Source: Lachnospiraceae bacterium
GTDB taxonomy: Bacteria; Bacillota_A; Clostridia; Lachnospirales; Lachnospiraceae
Direction of reading: 5' to 3'
NCBI GenBank assembly: GCA_017416505.1
Contig: JAFQCI010000168.1
Span: forward strand, 1-24,390
DNA: 24,390 nucleotides
How positions within the stretch are numbered: position 1 is the first letter of the stretch; each line of letters starts with the position of its first letter. The notes under the pieces are model-generated. The model searched no databases. It was not told the origin of the DNA and was given only the letters and a program-made list of their open reading frames with translations. Below, one piece after another: positions 7,106-15,623 of this stretch. The translations under genes and the position numbers were made by a program.

Positions 7106-7148
7106 ATTCCGTTATTGAGGATAAAAACAGGAAAAGGAAAGTGTAAAA

Positions 7149-8300
7149 ATGGAAAAAGCAAAGGAAAAAATAGCAGCTTATGTCAATGAAACCTTGATTC
7201 AGATGGTGTTCAGTAATCCTAAGTCCCAGGCTACTGCTACAAAAGTAAAGGTACGCCCGGTTCTTTTGAAAGGAAAATTGTTTTTTCAGATGACAAGCTA
7301 TGTAAAAGAAAAAGTATATCATCAAAACTACGAAAAAGACGAGCTTATCTATCGTGTAGAGGATTTGCTTTTAGATTATAAGCAGGTACAGATTAAAACC
7401 CAGGAAGAAGAATGCAGTATCTTAATCAGCAAGAAATTAGTTTCTAATATTAAGGTTAAGAAAAATAAAGAAAAGGCAGAATCTGCGGTGATGGAGCATA
7501 ATCGTACCAAAAAATATATCTTAGAAGAGGGAGTGTTTGTTCCTTTCTTATATGATTTAAAGGTAATGACGAAAGAAGGAACCGTCATCAAGCAAAAATA
7601 TGATAAATTCAGACAAATCAACCGCTACCTTGAGATGGTGGAGGATGTTATTGAATATCTTCCGAAAAACCGTGTGGTAAATATTCTGGATTTTGGCTGC
7701 GGAAAATCTTATCTTACCTTTGCATTGTATTACGATTTAAAAGTACTGCATAAGTATGAAGTGAATATTATCGGGTTAGACTTAAAAGAAGATGTCATCG
7801 ACCATTGTAACGCCCTCAGTAAAAAATACGGATATGAGGAAGGGCTTAAATTTTATAAAGGTGACATTAAAGATTATGAAGAGGTAGACCAGGTAGATAT
7901 GGTAGTAACCCTGCATGCCTGTGATACTGCTACGGACTATGCCTTATATAAGGCTGTAAATTGGGGAGCAAAGGTTATTTTATCCGTTCCTTGCTGTCAG
8001 CATGAGGCAAATAAACAGATAAAACAGAAAGTTTTGACACCGATTTTAGAATATGGTATTTTAAAAGAGAGAGTGTCCGCTCTGGTAACAGACGGAATGA
8101 GGGCGAATTTACTGGAACAGCATGGATATCGTACGCAGATTTTGGAATTTATCGATATGGAACATACTCCAAAGAATCTGATGATTCGTGCAGTAAAGGA
8201 CATCAGTACAGTAAAAAATGCCTCAAAGAAGAAAAAAGAATACGATGAATTATCGGAATTCTTAAATTTAGACTTAACACTAAAACGATTGTTCAAATAG
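7149..8300 (+). CDS. Class I SAM-dependent methyltransferase (Methyltransf_32-like)
   Basis: 383 residues. The N-terminal 150 residues form a mixed domain (KVRPVLLKGKLFFQMTSYVK) with no firm assignment. Residues about 170-330 are a Rossmann methyltransferase: motif I NILDFGCGKSYLTFALYY, the acidic SAM-ribose position IIGLDLKED, then VTLHACDTATD and VPCCQHE. The LHACDxATD plus CCQHE combination is typical of the methyltransferase domain also found in eukaryotic METTL25- and GSTCD-like proteins. The substrate is unknown. The ribosome binding site is AGGAAAG, and it follows the terminator at 7060-7105, so it probably has its own promoter, which I could not place. The next gene begins 19 bp after its stop. 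Confidence 0.8.
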   Translation: MEKAKEKIAAYVNETLIQMVFSNPKSQATATKVKVRPVLLKGKLFFQMTSYVKEKVYHQNYEKDELIYRVEDLLLDYKQVQIKTQEEECSILISKKLVSNIKVKKNKEKAESAVMEHNRTKKYILEEGVFVPFLYDLKVMTKEGTVIKQKYDKFRQINRYLEMVEDVIEYLPKNRVVNILDFGCGKSYLTFALYYDLKVLHKYEVNIIGLDLKEDVIDHCNALSKKYGYEEGLKFYKGDIKDYEEVDQVDMVVTLHACDTATDYALYKAVNWGAKVILSVPCCQHEANKQIKQKVLTPILEYGILKERVSALVTDGMRANLLEQHGYRTQILEFIDMEHTPKNLMIRAVKDISTVKNASKKKKEYDELSEFLNLDLTLKRLFK

Positions 8301-8319
8301 AAATAGGAAATGATAAGAA

Positions 8320-10851
8320 ATGGTAAACCAAGATGGATTAGTAAAAAAAGTGAAAAATATCATAATTCAAGCCATAGTACTTATGGTTGTTTTTGTGGTT
8401 ACGTTGTTGGTTTCAAACCGTATTCAAAGCATTGATGACACAACCCGTTACCATGAAATGTATCAGTCAAACCTGCCTTTGATTTATATGAGTTCCAAGG
8501 GAGAAAAAATAAATTGTATGTATGGATTTACCCAGGAAATCAATCAGGCATTGTTTCGTGATTCCTTGACTCCTTTGAAAGAGGGAAGCAATGAAATTGA
8601 ATTATATATTGAACCTTATAAAAACCAGATTGAAACGGTTTCTTATCAGGTGCGTCTGGTAGATGGCAGCTCCTTAATTGAAGAAGGAGAAGTGGAGGTA
8701 AAAGACCAGAAGGCAGTGATTAAACTGCGGATGGACTTGAATCCCAATCAGGAATACATTCTGGTGCTAACCTTAGTAACAGATCGAAAGGTGAGAGCAA
8801 ATTATTATACCAGAATTATAAAAAGTGATGAGATAAATATAAAAGAAGATTTAGAGTTTGCGAATTATCTTCATGAATCATTGTTGGACAAAGCCCAGTC
8901 GGTAGAAGTAGAGAAGTATTTTGAGGAAGAAAAAAGTGGAAATCAGACCAATATGGCAGAAGTGGATATCCATAGTGGGTTTGATTTGGTGTCATGGGGA
9001 GGATTGGAGCCTAGGGTGGTAACTACCATAGTTCCTACGGTAAAAGAATATGCGAACCAGGAATCTTTAATTGAAATGAAGTATTTTGTCAGTGCCGATG
9101 TAGGAGAGATTACCAGATATTATTCTGTTACAGAGTGCTTTACGGTGAATACACAGGAAGAGAGGAATTATCTGAATGGGTATTCCAGAACCATGGAAGA
9201 GATCTTTCAGGTGTCTTTAGTGGACACGAAAAATAACCGTTTCCGCTTCGGTATTTCCAATGTGGAAGAATCCGATTGGATGGTAAGTGAAGATAATAAA
9301 AAAGTGGTATTTGTAAAGGCAGGAGAACTTTGGTACTATGACTATCAAAATACTAAGATTTCCAAGGTGTTTGGATTCCGACAGGAAGATTTTAGTGATG
9401 TTCGAAACAATAACGACCAGTATGACATTAATATCTTAAAAATGCGGTCGGATGGGGCAGTTTACTTTACTGTGTATGGATATATGAATCGTGGTGACCA
9501 CGAAGGAGAATGTGGGATCGCATTGTACCGATATTTATCTCAGGAAAACTGTATCAGCGAATTGGCTTTTATTCCTTCCACCAAACCTTATCAGGTATTA
9601 AAACAGGATGTAAAACGGTTATCCTATATGAAAGGGGATAATTTATTCTACTTCTATATTTCCGGAGAAATCTGTATGGTGGATACAAAGAATCTAACCA
9701 CAGATATGATTGATACGGATATCTTAGAGGAAACCCTGTGTGTTTCAGAAGATGGAAGTCTGGTGGCTTACATGAAAGAAGACGGTGTTTATAAAGAAAT
9801 CGTAAGATTGAATTTAGAGCAGGGAACCATTGACTCCATTGTTGCCGAGGAGGGAACCAATATAAAGCCTATTGGATTTATGGAGGAAGATTTGATTTAT
9901 GGAATTGCCAATGAAGCAGATGTGGTGAAGGAAGACCAGAAAGTCATTAAATTCCCAATGCAAAAACTTAAGATTATGGCAAAAACCAATGAGGTAATAA
10001 AGGAATACAGAAAAGACGGACTTTATCTGATGGATGCTTCTATTAAGGATGAAATTCTTACCATTAAGAGAGCTCAAAAAATGGGTGAGGAGTATCTGTC
10101 AGTAGAGGATGATTATATTGCAAACAAAGAGGATTCAGAAAAAGATGTAGTGTTGAAAAAGATAAATAATTCTGAACGGTATTTAGAGAATTTTCTGGTA
10201 TTCCCGAATTATATTTATGTCACTACAGTGCCTAAGTTTGTTATGACAAAACAAAGGGTAAGGGAAGATGTAGCCATTGTGTTTGTGCCGGAAGATGGCG
10301 GTAATAATAAGAAATATTATGTGTATGTGCAGGGAACTTTAAAAAGCTCCTATACAGATGCGGCTCAGGCCCTTACGGAAGCCTTCCTTTCGGATGGTGT
10401 AGTGGTAAACCATGCTCAAAAGTATATCTGGGAAAAGAATAAATCAGAATATGCAAAGATTGAGGACATTGAATTTGTAAAAGCGGATAGTAAAGAGGAA
10501 ACATTGGCTGCCTGCCTTGCCACCATATTGAAGCATGAAGGTGTGGAAATAGATAAGGAAGAACTTGAGAATCTGGCTCAAAGTCCGGAGAATATTTTAA
10601 GGGATCAGTTAGAATGTGATGGCATTTACTTTAGTGGAATTTCTTTAGACCAGGTTTTATATTATATTGACAAGGGTTCTATGGTAATTGCGAAAAACAG
10701 CCAAGGTGCCTATGTGTTGATATTCAGTTATAACGCAACTTATATCCGCTATGTCGATTTGGAAACTTTAGAGGAAGTAAAGGTGGAAAGAAATGTGATA
10801 ACATCAGATTTTGAACAGGCAGGAAATACTTATATTACCTACATTAATTAG
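8320..10851 (+). CDS. Large membrane-anchored protein with C-terminal C39-peptidase-like domain
   Basis: 843 residues. One N-terminal membrane segment (about residues 13-32, IIIQAIVLMVVFVVTLLVSN) with a short cytoplasmic start predicts a mostly extracellular protein. The middle (about 300-620) has repeating strand-rich units such as NKKVVFVKAGELWYYDYQ and DNLFYFYISGEICMVD, suggestive of a beta-propeller. The last 125 residues look like the papain-like C39 fold: Cys732 in EETLAACLATILKHEG, then SMVIAKNSQGAYVLIFSY, then YIRYVDLETLEE. The position normally occupied by His is Ala797, so it is probably not an active protease. No family name is known to me. It lies 19 bp after the methyltransferase with a weak ribosome binding site. 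Confidence 0.7.
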   Translation: MVNQDGLVKKVKNIIIQAIVLMVVFVVTLLVSNRIQSIDDTTRYHEMYQSNLPLIYMSSKGEKINCMYGFTQEINQALFRDSLTPLKEGSNEIELYIEPYKNQIETVSYQVRLVDGSSLIEEGEVEVKDQKAVIKLRMDLNPNQEYILVLTLVTDRKVRANYYTRIIKSDEINIKEDLEFANYLHESLLDKAQSVEVEKYFEEEKSGNQTNMAEVDIHSGFDLVSWGGLEPRVVTTIVPTVKEYANQESLIEMKYFVSADVGEITRYYSVTECFTVNTQEERNYLNGYSRTMEEIFQVSLVDTKNNRFRFGISNVEESDWMVSEDNKKVVFVKAGELWYYDYQNTKISKVFGFRQEDFSDVRNNNDQYDINILKMRSDGAVYFTVYGYMNRGDHEGECGIALYRYLSQENCISELAFIPSTKPYQVLKQDVKRLSYMKGDNLFYFYISGEICMVDTKNLTTDMIDTDILEETLCVSEDGSLVAYMKEDGVYKEIVRLNLEQGTIDSIVAEEGTNIKPIGFMEEDLIYGIANEADVVKEDQKVIKFPMQKLKIMAKTNEVIKEYRKDGLYLMDASIKDEILTIKRAQKMGEEYLSVEDDYIANKEDSEKDVVLKKINNSERYLENFLVFPNYIYVTTVPKFVMTKQRVREDVAIVFVPEDGGNNKKYYVYVQGTLKSSYTDAAQALTEAFLSDGVVVNHAQKYIWEKNKSEYAKIEDIEFVKADSKEETLAACLATILKHEGVEIDKEELENLAQSPENILRDQLECDGIYFSGISLDQVLYYIDKGSMVIAKNSQGAYVLIFSYNATYIRYVDLETLEEVKVERNVITSDFEQAGNTYITYIN

Positions 10852-10873
10852 TGCAAAGAGAAAGAAAGCATGG

Positions 10874-10879
10874 TATAAT
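10874..10879 (+). promoter_or_regulatory. Extended -10 promoter candidate for the FapA-like gene
   Basis: TATAAT with a TGG just before it (extended -10 TGnTATAAT) lies 22 bp after the preceding stop. No good -35 is visible at the expected distance, which is tolerated for extended -10 promoters. The predicted transcript would carry the 58-bp hairpin repeat (10915-10972) in its leader of about 130 nt. Confidence 0.5.
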
Positions 10880-10914
10880 GAAAAAAATAGTATGTTAGAA
10901 TTTGATGAATATGA

Positions 10915-10972
10915 GTTACTGTACAGACAGCACCAAAACACTTGCTGTTTTGGTGCGTAAGAACGTGATTCA
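10915..10972. repeat. GTTACTGT repeat, copy A (58-bp exact match to 24251-24308)
   Basis: Starts GTTACTGTACAGACA and contains a perfect 11-bp stem, GCACCAAAACA (10930-10940) / TGTTTTGGTGC (10946-10956), with loop CTTGC. All 58 bases are the same as those at 24251-24308; identity ends at 10972, after GTGATTCA. No T-run follows the stem, so it is not an intrinsic terminator. It sits in the 5' leader of the FapA-like gene. Confidence 0.85.
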
Positions 10973-11013
10973 TGACATAATCCCGGTTTAATATTAAGAA
11001 AAGAGGTGGCTTT

Positions 11014-12411
11014 ATGAATGAAGATGTGATTGGAAAATTATTGCAAGGCGATGAAATCAGCATTGAAGTATGTGAAGACGATATGGAGGCCTATATCTTT
11101 GTTCCCTCCAAGAAGATGAAAAATCTGACAGAGGAAAGGATTAGAGCCATACTCAGGAAAGAAAAAATAACATCCGGGATTGATGAGGATGCCATAAAGC
11201 GAATCCTTTCTGAAAAGTTATGTGATGAGAAGATTCTGATTGCAAAAGGAAAGCCTGCGACCCCTGGGGAAAATGGACATTTTGATTTTCTTTTTAATTC
11301 GGAGATAAAGAAGAATCCGAAGATGTTACCGGATGGCTCCGTAGATTATAGGAATACGAAATATTTCCAGATGGTGAAGGCAGGAGATAAGATTGCAGAC
11401 TATATTCCGGCTACGAAGGGCGAGCCGGGATATACCATAAAGGGCAGGACATTGAATGCTAAACCGGGAAAGGAAATCCCGCCTTTAAAGGGGCAGGGAT
11501 TTTATATGACAGAAGATAAAAGGGAATATTTTGCCAAGGTAGATGGTAAGATAGAAATAAAGAACCGTCTGCTGATGATTGAAAAGGTTTTGATTATAAA
11601 AGGTGATGTTGATTTAATTTCCGGTAATGTAGACTTTGTGGGGGATGTTCATGTAAAAGGCGATGTTGCCTCCGGTATGGTAATCAAAGCCAAGGGTCAG
11701 GTAGTCGTAAGCGGTCATGTTGGAGCAGCCATCATTGAAGCCGGAGAGGATATTATCTTAAAAAGTGGAATTTCCGGTAACGACAAGGCTCAATTGACTG
11801 CAGGTGGAGATATTCATGGTAAGTTTTTTGAATCTGCCACCATTCGTACATTGGGAAATTTATATGCCAATTCCATTCTAAATTCCGACATAGAGGTAGC
11901 GGGCGTGATTCAGACCAATGGAAAGTATGGAACCATCATTGGAGGAAGGGTTCATGCAACTGGGGGAATTACTGCAAGTACAGTTGGAAGTAATGCTGAA
12001 ATACAGACTCAACTGGAATGTGGAATCAGTGAAAGCTGGCTTCGGGATGAACAGAAATTACAGGAAACGAAAAAGAAGACAAAGTTTGAACTGGGAATGG
12101 TGCTTCGGGCTTTAGAGGCATTTAAAAATATGGAGGAGTCCGGAAATCATACGTTACAGGAAGACCCAAGAAGAAAGAAGCTGGAAAGAGCGAAGCAAAT
12201 CAAGGAATTGGAATTAGAAACTTTAAATGCTAAGCTTGACGAACTGCAAAGTAAGATAAAGAGTGCGATTCATGCTAAAATAACTGTTACCAATAAGGTA
12301 TTCCGGGGGACTAAGGTGATACTTCATGACTGCACGATGTATGTTACCAAAGAATATATCAATATAAGTTTTATCGTGAAAGACGGTCAGGTAGATACTA
12401 TAGTGAATTAG
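11014..12411 (+). CDS. FapA family (DUF342) polymer-like protein
   Basis: 465 residues. The N-terminal 170 residues match the FapA N-terminal region (ATPGENGHFDFLF; GDKIADYIPATKGEPGYTIKG). The centre (about 190-330) is a run of short Gly-rich beta-helix turns such as GDVDLISGNVDFVGDVHVKG and GQVVVSGHVGAAIIEAGEDI, as in bactofilin-like beta-helices. Residues about 345-425 are a charged coiled coil. Relatives were first named 'flagellar assembly protein A', but no flagellar genes are near and many non-motile Clostridia carry it, so a general scaffold role is more likely. Ribosome binding site AAGAGGTGG lies 6 bases before ATG. The next gene starts 26 bp later. Confidence 0.88.
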   Translation: MNEDVIGKLLQGDEISIEVCEDDMEAYIFVPSKKMKNLTEERIRAILRKEKITSGIDEDAIKRILSEKLCDEKILIAKGKPATPGENGHFDFLFNSEIKKNPKMLPDGSVDYRNTKYFQMVKAGDKIADYIPATKGEPGYTIKGRTLNAKPGKEIPPLKGQGFYMTEDKREYFAKVDGKIEIKNRLLMIEKVLIIKGDVDLISGNVDFVGDVHVKGDVASGMVIKAKGQVVVSGHVGAAIIEAGEDIILKSGISGNDKAQLTAGGDIHGKFFESATIRTLGNLYANSILNSDIEVAGVIQTNGKYGTIIGGRVHATGGITASTVGSNAEIQTQLECGISESWLRDEQKLQETKKKTKFELGMVLRALEAFKNMEESGNHTLQEDPRRKKLERAKQIKELELETLNAKLDELQSKIKSAIHAKITVTNKVFRGTKVILHDCTMYVTKEYINISFIVKDGQVDTIVN

Positions 12412-12437
12412 AACGAAAGATTAAGGGGAAATATACT

Positions 12438-12947
12438 ATGAAGAAAAAGGAATTTAAAGAGAAAAGATACACAATATACACAGAGTATACCATTGAAGAA
12501 TGGAATGATATTTTAAGAAAAAATATCATTGAACCTACGGAGGAAAATCAGGAAAAATACCGGAATGAGGCGGTGTTTATGGGAAAAGTGGGGGGAAAGA
12601 AATTTTATTTTTACCATAAACCGGCCTATATCCGGAATACCAGCAGTTTTGTGACAAAGTTGTCCGGTTCCTTAAGTGAAGTGAAAGGAAAAACAAGAAT
12701 CCGATGGAATTATTCTAAGTTCTTCCTTTCCTTTACGATTTTATCTCTTGTTACCAGTATGTTTATTATTGCACTTTTTGTTTTGTTTAGCCATCATGGG
12801 ATACAGGGGGAGGAATGGCTTTGGTTTCTATTATTTGCAGCCTGTTCTCTGCTCGTAAATTTTGGCTACTATGCCTTTACCAAGGCTTCCCGAAATGTAC
12901 TAAAAAACTATTTGGATTCCTTACTTGAAAAAAAGAAGGAAGACTAG
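12438..12947 (+). CDS. Small membrane protein with two TM segments, function unknown
   Basis: 169 residues. The first 90 are soluble, basic and strand-rich (RYTIYTEYTIEEWNDILRKN; GKKFYFYHKPAYIR), followed by two membrane segments at about 98-120 (FLSFTILSLVTSMFIIALFVLF) and 128-147 (WLWFLLFAACSLLVNFGYYA), and a lysine-rich cytoplasmic tail. The arrangement recalls YcxB-like membrane proteins, but the match is weak and I do not assign a family. The start is backed by TAAGGGGA 9 bases upstream. Probably co-transcribed with the FapA-like gene. Its last codons contain the -35 element of the pyrB promoter. Confidence 0.7.
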   Translation: MKKKEFKEKRYTIYTEYTIEEWNDILRKNIIEPTEENQEKYRNEAVFMGKVGGKKFYFYHKPAYIRNTSSFVTKLSGSLSEVKGKTRIRWNYSKFFLSFTILSLVTSMFIIALFVLFSHHGIQGEEWLWFLLFAACSLLVNFGYYAFTKASRNVLKNYLDSLLEKKKED

Positions 12948-12953
12948 TATAAT
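12925..12953 (+). promoter_or_regulatory. Sigma-A promoter of pyrB-pyrI
   Basis: TTGAAA (12925-12930), 17-bp spacer, TATAAT (12948-12953). It overlaps the end of the preceding gene and gives a leader of only about 23 nt before the pyrB start at 12983. That is too short for a PyrR-type attenuator, so control, if any, should act at initiation. Confidence 0.75.
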
Positions 12954-12982
12954 AGACAGAAAAAGTGTAGATGGAGGAAAAG

Positions 12983-13900
12983 ATGAAACATTTAATTGAT
13001 CCCATGGATTTAACTACAGAAGAAATTTCTGAAATTTTAGACTTAGCAGATGATATTATTCTAAATAAAGAAAAGTACAGTCAGATTTGTCAAGGGAAAA
13101 AGCTGGCGACTTTATTTTTTGAACCAAGTACGAGAACACGTTTAAGTTTTGAAGCTGCGATGATGGAATTAGGCGGCAATGTACTTGGTTTTTCTTCTGC
13201 GGATTCATCTTCTGCCTCAAAGGGTGAGAGTGTCAGAGATACTGTCCGGGTGGTAGAATGTTACGCAGATATTATTGCTATGCGTCATCCAAAAGAAGGT
13301 GCACCGCTCCTTGCTTCATTAAATGTTGATATACCGATTATCAATGCAGGAGATGGCGGCCATAATCATCCAACCCAGACTTTAACAGATTTGCTTACCA
13401 TTCGCCGGGAAGTGGGCAGACTTGACCATTTCACCATAGGATTTTGCGGGGATTTAAAGTTTGGCAGAACCGTACATTCTTTGATTAAGGCATTGTCCAG
13501 ATATGAAGGAATTAAGATAGTATTAATTTCTCCAAATGAATTAAAGGTGCCGGATTACATTAAAACTGATATCCTGGATAAGGGCAATGTAGAATATGTG
13601 GAAGTAAAGAGTCTGGAAAACAGTATGCCGGAATTGGATGTATTATACATGACAAGAGTGCAGAGAGAGCGATTCTTTAATGAAGCAGACTATGTTCGTT
13701 TAAAGGATACCTATATCCTTGATATGAATAAGCTTCAGAATGCGAAAGAAGAACTGGCTATCCTTCATCCACTTCCGAGAGTAAACGAAATCTCTGTTAA
13801 GGTAGATGATGATAAGAGAGCGAAGTACTTCGTGCAGGCATTATATGGGAAATATGTAAGAATGGCATTAATTATGAAACTGCTAGGATTGGAGGCATAA
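12983..13900 (+). CDS. pyrB: Aspartate carbamoyltransferase, catalytic chain
   Basis: 305 residues from the ATG at 12983. The in-frame ATG at 12971 is rejected because its codons contain the ribosome binding site GGAGG that serves the later ATG. Joins carbamoyl phosphate and aspartate, the first committed step of pyrimidine synthesis. Visible: the carbamoyl-phosphate loop [16 protein letters not shown], the 80s-loop SSASKGES, the MRHP motif, [14 protein letters not shown], and the aspartate-binding HPLPRVNEI. All key residues are intact. pyrI follows after 3 bp, so this should be the regulated holoenzyme of the PyrB-PyrI type and not the unregulated trimer. Confidence 0.97.
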   Translation: MKHLIDPMDLTTEEISEILDLADDIILNKEKYSQICQGKKLATLFFEPSTRTRLSFEAAMMELGGNVLGFSSADSSSASKGESVRDTVRVVECYADIIAMRHPKEGAPLLASLNVDIPIINAGDGGHNHPTQTLTDLLTIRREVGRLDHFTIGFCGDLKFGRTVHSLIKALSRYEGIKIVLISPNELKVPDYIKTDILDKGNVEYVEVKSLENSMPELDVLYMTRVQRERFFNEADYVRLKDTYILDMNKLQNAKEELAILHPLPRVNEISVKVDDDKRAKYFVQALYGKYVRMALIMKLLGLEA

Positions 13901-13903
13901 GAG

Positions 13904-14323
13904 ATGAACATTGACAGCATACAAAATGGAATTGTTTTAGACCATATTACAGCCGGAAAAGGAATGGAAATATACCATGATTTAGGGCTTGAGAAATTAG
14001 ACTGTTCCGTTGCGATTATTACCAATGTGAAAAGTCATAAGATGGGAAAGAAAGACATTATTAAGATTGATAAGGAATACAGTATTAATTTAGATTTGAT
14101 TGGTTACATTGACCCAAATGTTTCTGTCAGCATTATCAAAGACGGAGTAACCATTGAAAAGAAGAAGTTAGCTTCGCCACAAAAGGTAATTAATGTGGTA
14201 AAATGTAAGAATCCTAGATGTATTACTACCATTGAGCAGGAAATCGATCAGATTTTTGAATTGGTGAATACAGAAAAGAGAGTTTACCGCTGCATTTATT
14301 GTGAAACTGAAGTAAATGGGTAA
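13904..14323 (+). CDS. pyrI: Aspartate carbamoyltransferase, regulatory chain
   Basis: 139 residues. The N-terminal nucleotide-binding half starts MNIDSIQNGIVLDHI and carries the usual IDHI-like strand and the MGKKDIIKI segment. The C-terminal zinc domain has four cysteines in the expected C-x4-C ... C-x2-C pattern (CKNPRCI near residue 104, CIYC near 133) that joins it to PyrB. CTP and ATP binding to this chain tunes PyrB activity in related enzymes. ATG is 3 bp after the pyrB stop with GGAGG at 13890-13894 inside pyrB, so the two are translationally linked. Confidence 0.96.
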   Translation: MNIDSIQNGIVLDHITAGKGMEIYHDLGLEKLDCSVAIITNVKSHKMGKKDIIKIDKEYSINLDLIGYIDPNVSVSIIKDGVTIEKKKLASPQKVINVVKCKNPRCITTIEQEIDQIFELVNTEKRVYRCIYCETEVNG

Positions 14324-14369
14324 GATTGAAATATATGGGGAATAGTGTGTTTGAAATGGAGGGTTGATT

Positions 14370-15548
14370 ATGAAAAAGAAAATCAAACCAATGGTTGTGG
14401 GCTTATGTCTTGGGGGACTTCTTTTGACGGGATGCGAAAAGGAGGAAGGAAGTAATAAGACTACAACAGAGCAAAACGAAAGCACAGATATTGTTACCAC
14501 AGAGAATCCAGAAGAGATAAAACCGGTAGATGCCCCTGTGGGCATGATTGAGTCCTGTGAATTGACTCAGTTGGAAGGAAGAGAAATCATCAGTGTTTCT
14601 GTGGTAGGAGATGGGGAAACATTGTATGTTAGTACCTGTTTCGAGGACACGGAACTGGCGATGCCGGTTTATGAAGTGTTACGATTCGATTATCAGGAAC
14701 AGCTTGAAGGATATGGAGAGCCTGTTAAGATGGAGTGGGATAATGAGGATGTTTCCTGCATTTATTTCACTACGAATCAGGAAGGAACCAAAGCTTATTT
14801 ATCCATATTATCAGAAAATCCGGATATGGAAAGTTCAGAAGAATCCTTCTTTCTTCGCCTTGCGGTGGCAGATATTGAAGGAAATCGTCTGAATCATTTA
14901 ACCTTGCTGGAAGGAACCGATGAAAGCGGAAATCAGATTATCTCCGGAGTGGATGAAGAAGAAAATATTTATTATGTTGCAGAAGATATGGAAAGTGGCA
15001 CTTTGATTGCGAAGGCAGCATATTCTGCAAAGGGTTATATGGCAGAAGAGTTGTTTGGTGAAGGACGCATTCAAACTGCTGTTTCAGAAGAAGATGAAAT
15101 AGAAAAAGCAGAGGGAATGGAAGAGGAAGAAAGTGAAATCCAGACCGATACGAGCCAGGAAGAATCCCTGGACTCGAAAGATACGGTAGAGGACACAAAT
15201 ACCCAGAAAGAAAATTCTGTTTTATGGGAAGAAATCATAAATATACGTTCTATTGTAAAGGCAGAAGACGGCACATATTATTTTACTGCACCGGGACCAA
15301 ATAACGGTGTATATATGGTTTATGCCACAAAAGAACAGGAGGATGGACTCTTCGGATATCCGGAATTATTACCAAAGGAAATCAACGATGGGGTAGAAGA
15401 TAAGTTATTTTGTGCAGTTTCTACCAGTGGAAAATATCTTTATTATATCAGCTCCAAATCTACCGTAAACGAAGACGGTGAATTTTACAGTCAGACGATG
15501 CTATATCGTGTGTTAAGAGAAAAGTTAGAAGAAACGATTGAGGAATAA
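14370..15548 (+). CDS. Lipoprotein of unknown function
   Basis: 392 residues from the ATG at 14370, chosen because GGAGGG (14358-14363) precedes it. A clear lipoprotein signal peptide is seen: basic start MKKKIK, hydrophobic GLCLGGLLL and lipobox LLTGC, so it should be anchored by a lipidated Cys21 on the outer face of the membrane. After the signal there is a Thr/Glu/Ser-rich linker. The body has strand-rich repeats (ENIYYVAEDMESGTLIAKA; DGTYYFTAPGPNNGVYMVYA; GKYLYYISS), which suggest a beta-propeller or similar fold, interrupted by a highly acidic low-complexity insert at about residues 235-285. No family recognised. It lies 46 bp after pyrI and 75 bp before metG, same strand. Confidence 0.75.
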   Translation: MKKKIKPMVVGLCLGGLLLTGCEKEEGSNKTTTEQNESTDIVTTENPEEIKPVDAPVGMIESCELTQLEGREIISVSVVGDGETLYVSTCFEDTELAMPVYEVLRFDYQEQLEGYGEPVKMEWDNEDVSCIYFTTNQEGTKAYLSILSENPDMESSEESFFLRLAVADIEGNRLNHLTLLEGTDESGNQIISGVDEEENIYYVAEDMESGTLIAKAAYSAKGYMAEELFGEGRIQTAVSEEDEIEKAEGMEEEESEIQTDTSQEESLDSKDTVEDTNTQKENSVLWEEIINIRSIVKAEDGTYYFTAPGPNNGVYMVYATKEQEDGLFGYPELLPKEINDGVEDKLFCAVSTSGKYLYYISSKSTVNEDGEFYSQTMLYRVLREKLEETIEE

Positions 15549-15623
15549 AGAAAGAATGATTGGAAAACCTTAATCATAGAAAATGAAAAACAATATAAGA
15601 AAAAGGGAAAGGAATAACCTATT

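Noticed and set aside
10930..10956. Perfect hairpin GCACCAAAACA/TGTTTTGGTGC as a terminator of the 843-residue protein gene
   Set aside because: No T-run follows on either strand, and the same 58 bp occurs at 24251, so it is a repeat module.
12954..12982. PyrR-type attenuator before pyrB
   Set aside because: The leader predicted from the TTGAAA-17-TATAAT promoter is only about 23 nt, too short for an attenuator with antiterminator.
15549..15623. T-box or SAM riboswitch before metG
   Set aside because: The gap is 75 bp, A-rich, without the T-box motif, specifier loop or a terminator stem.
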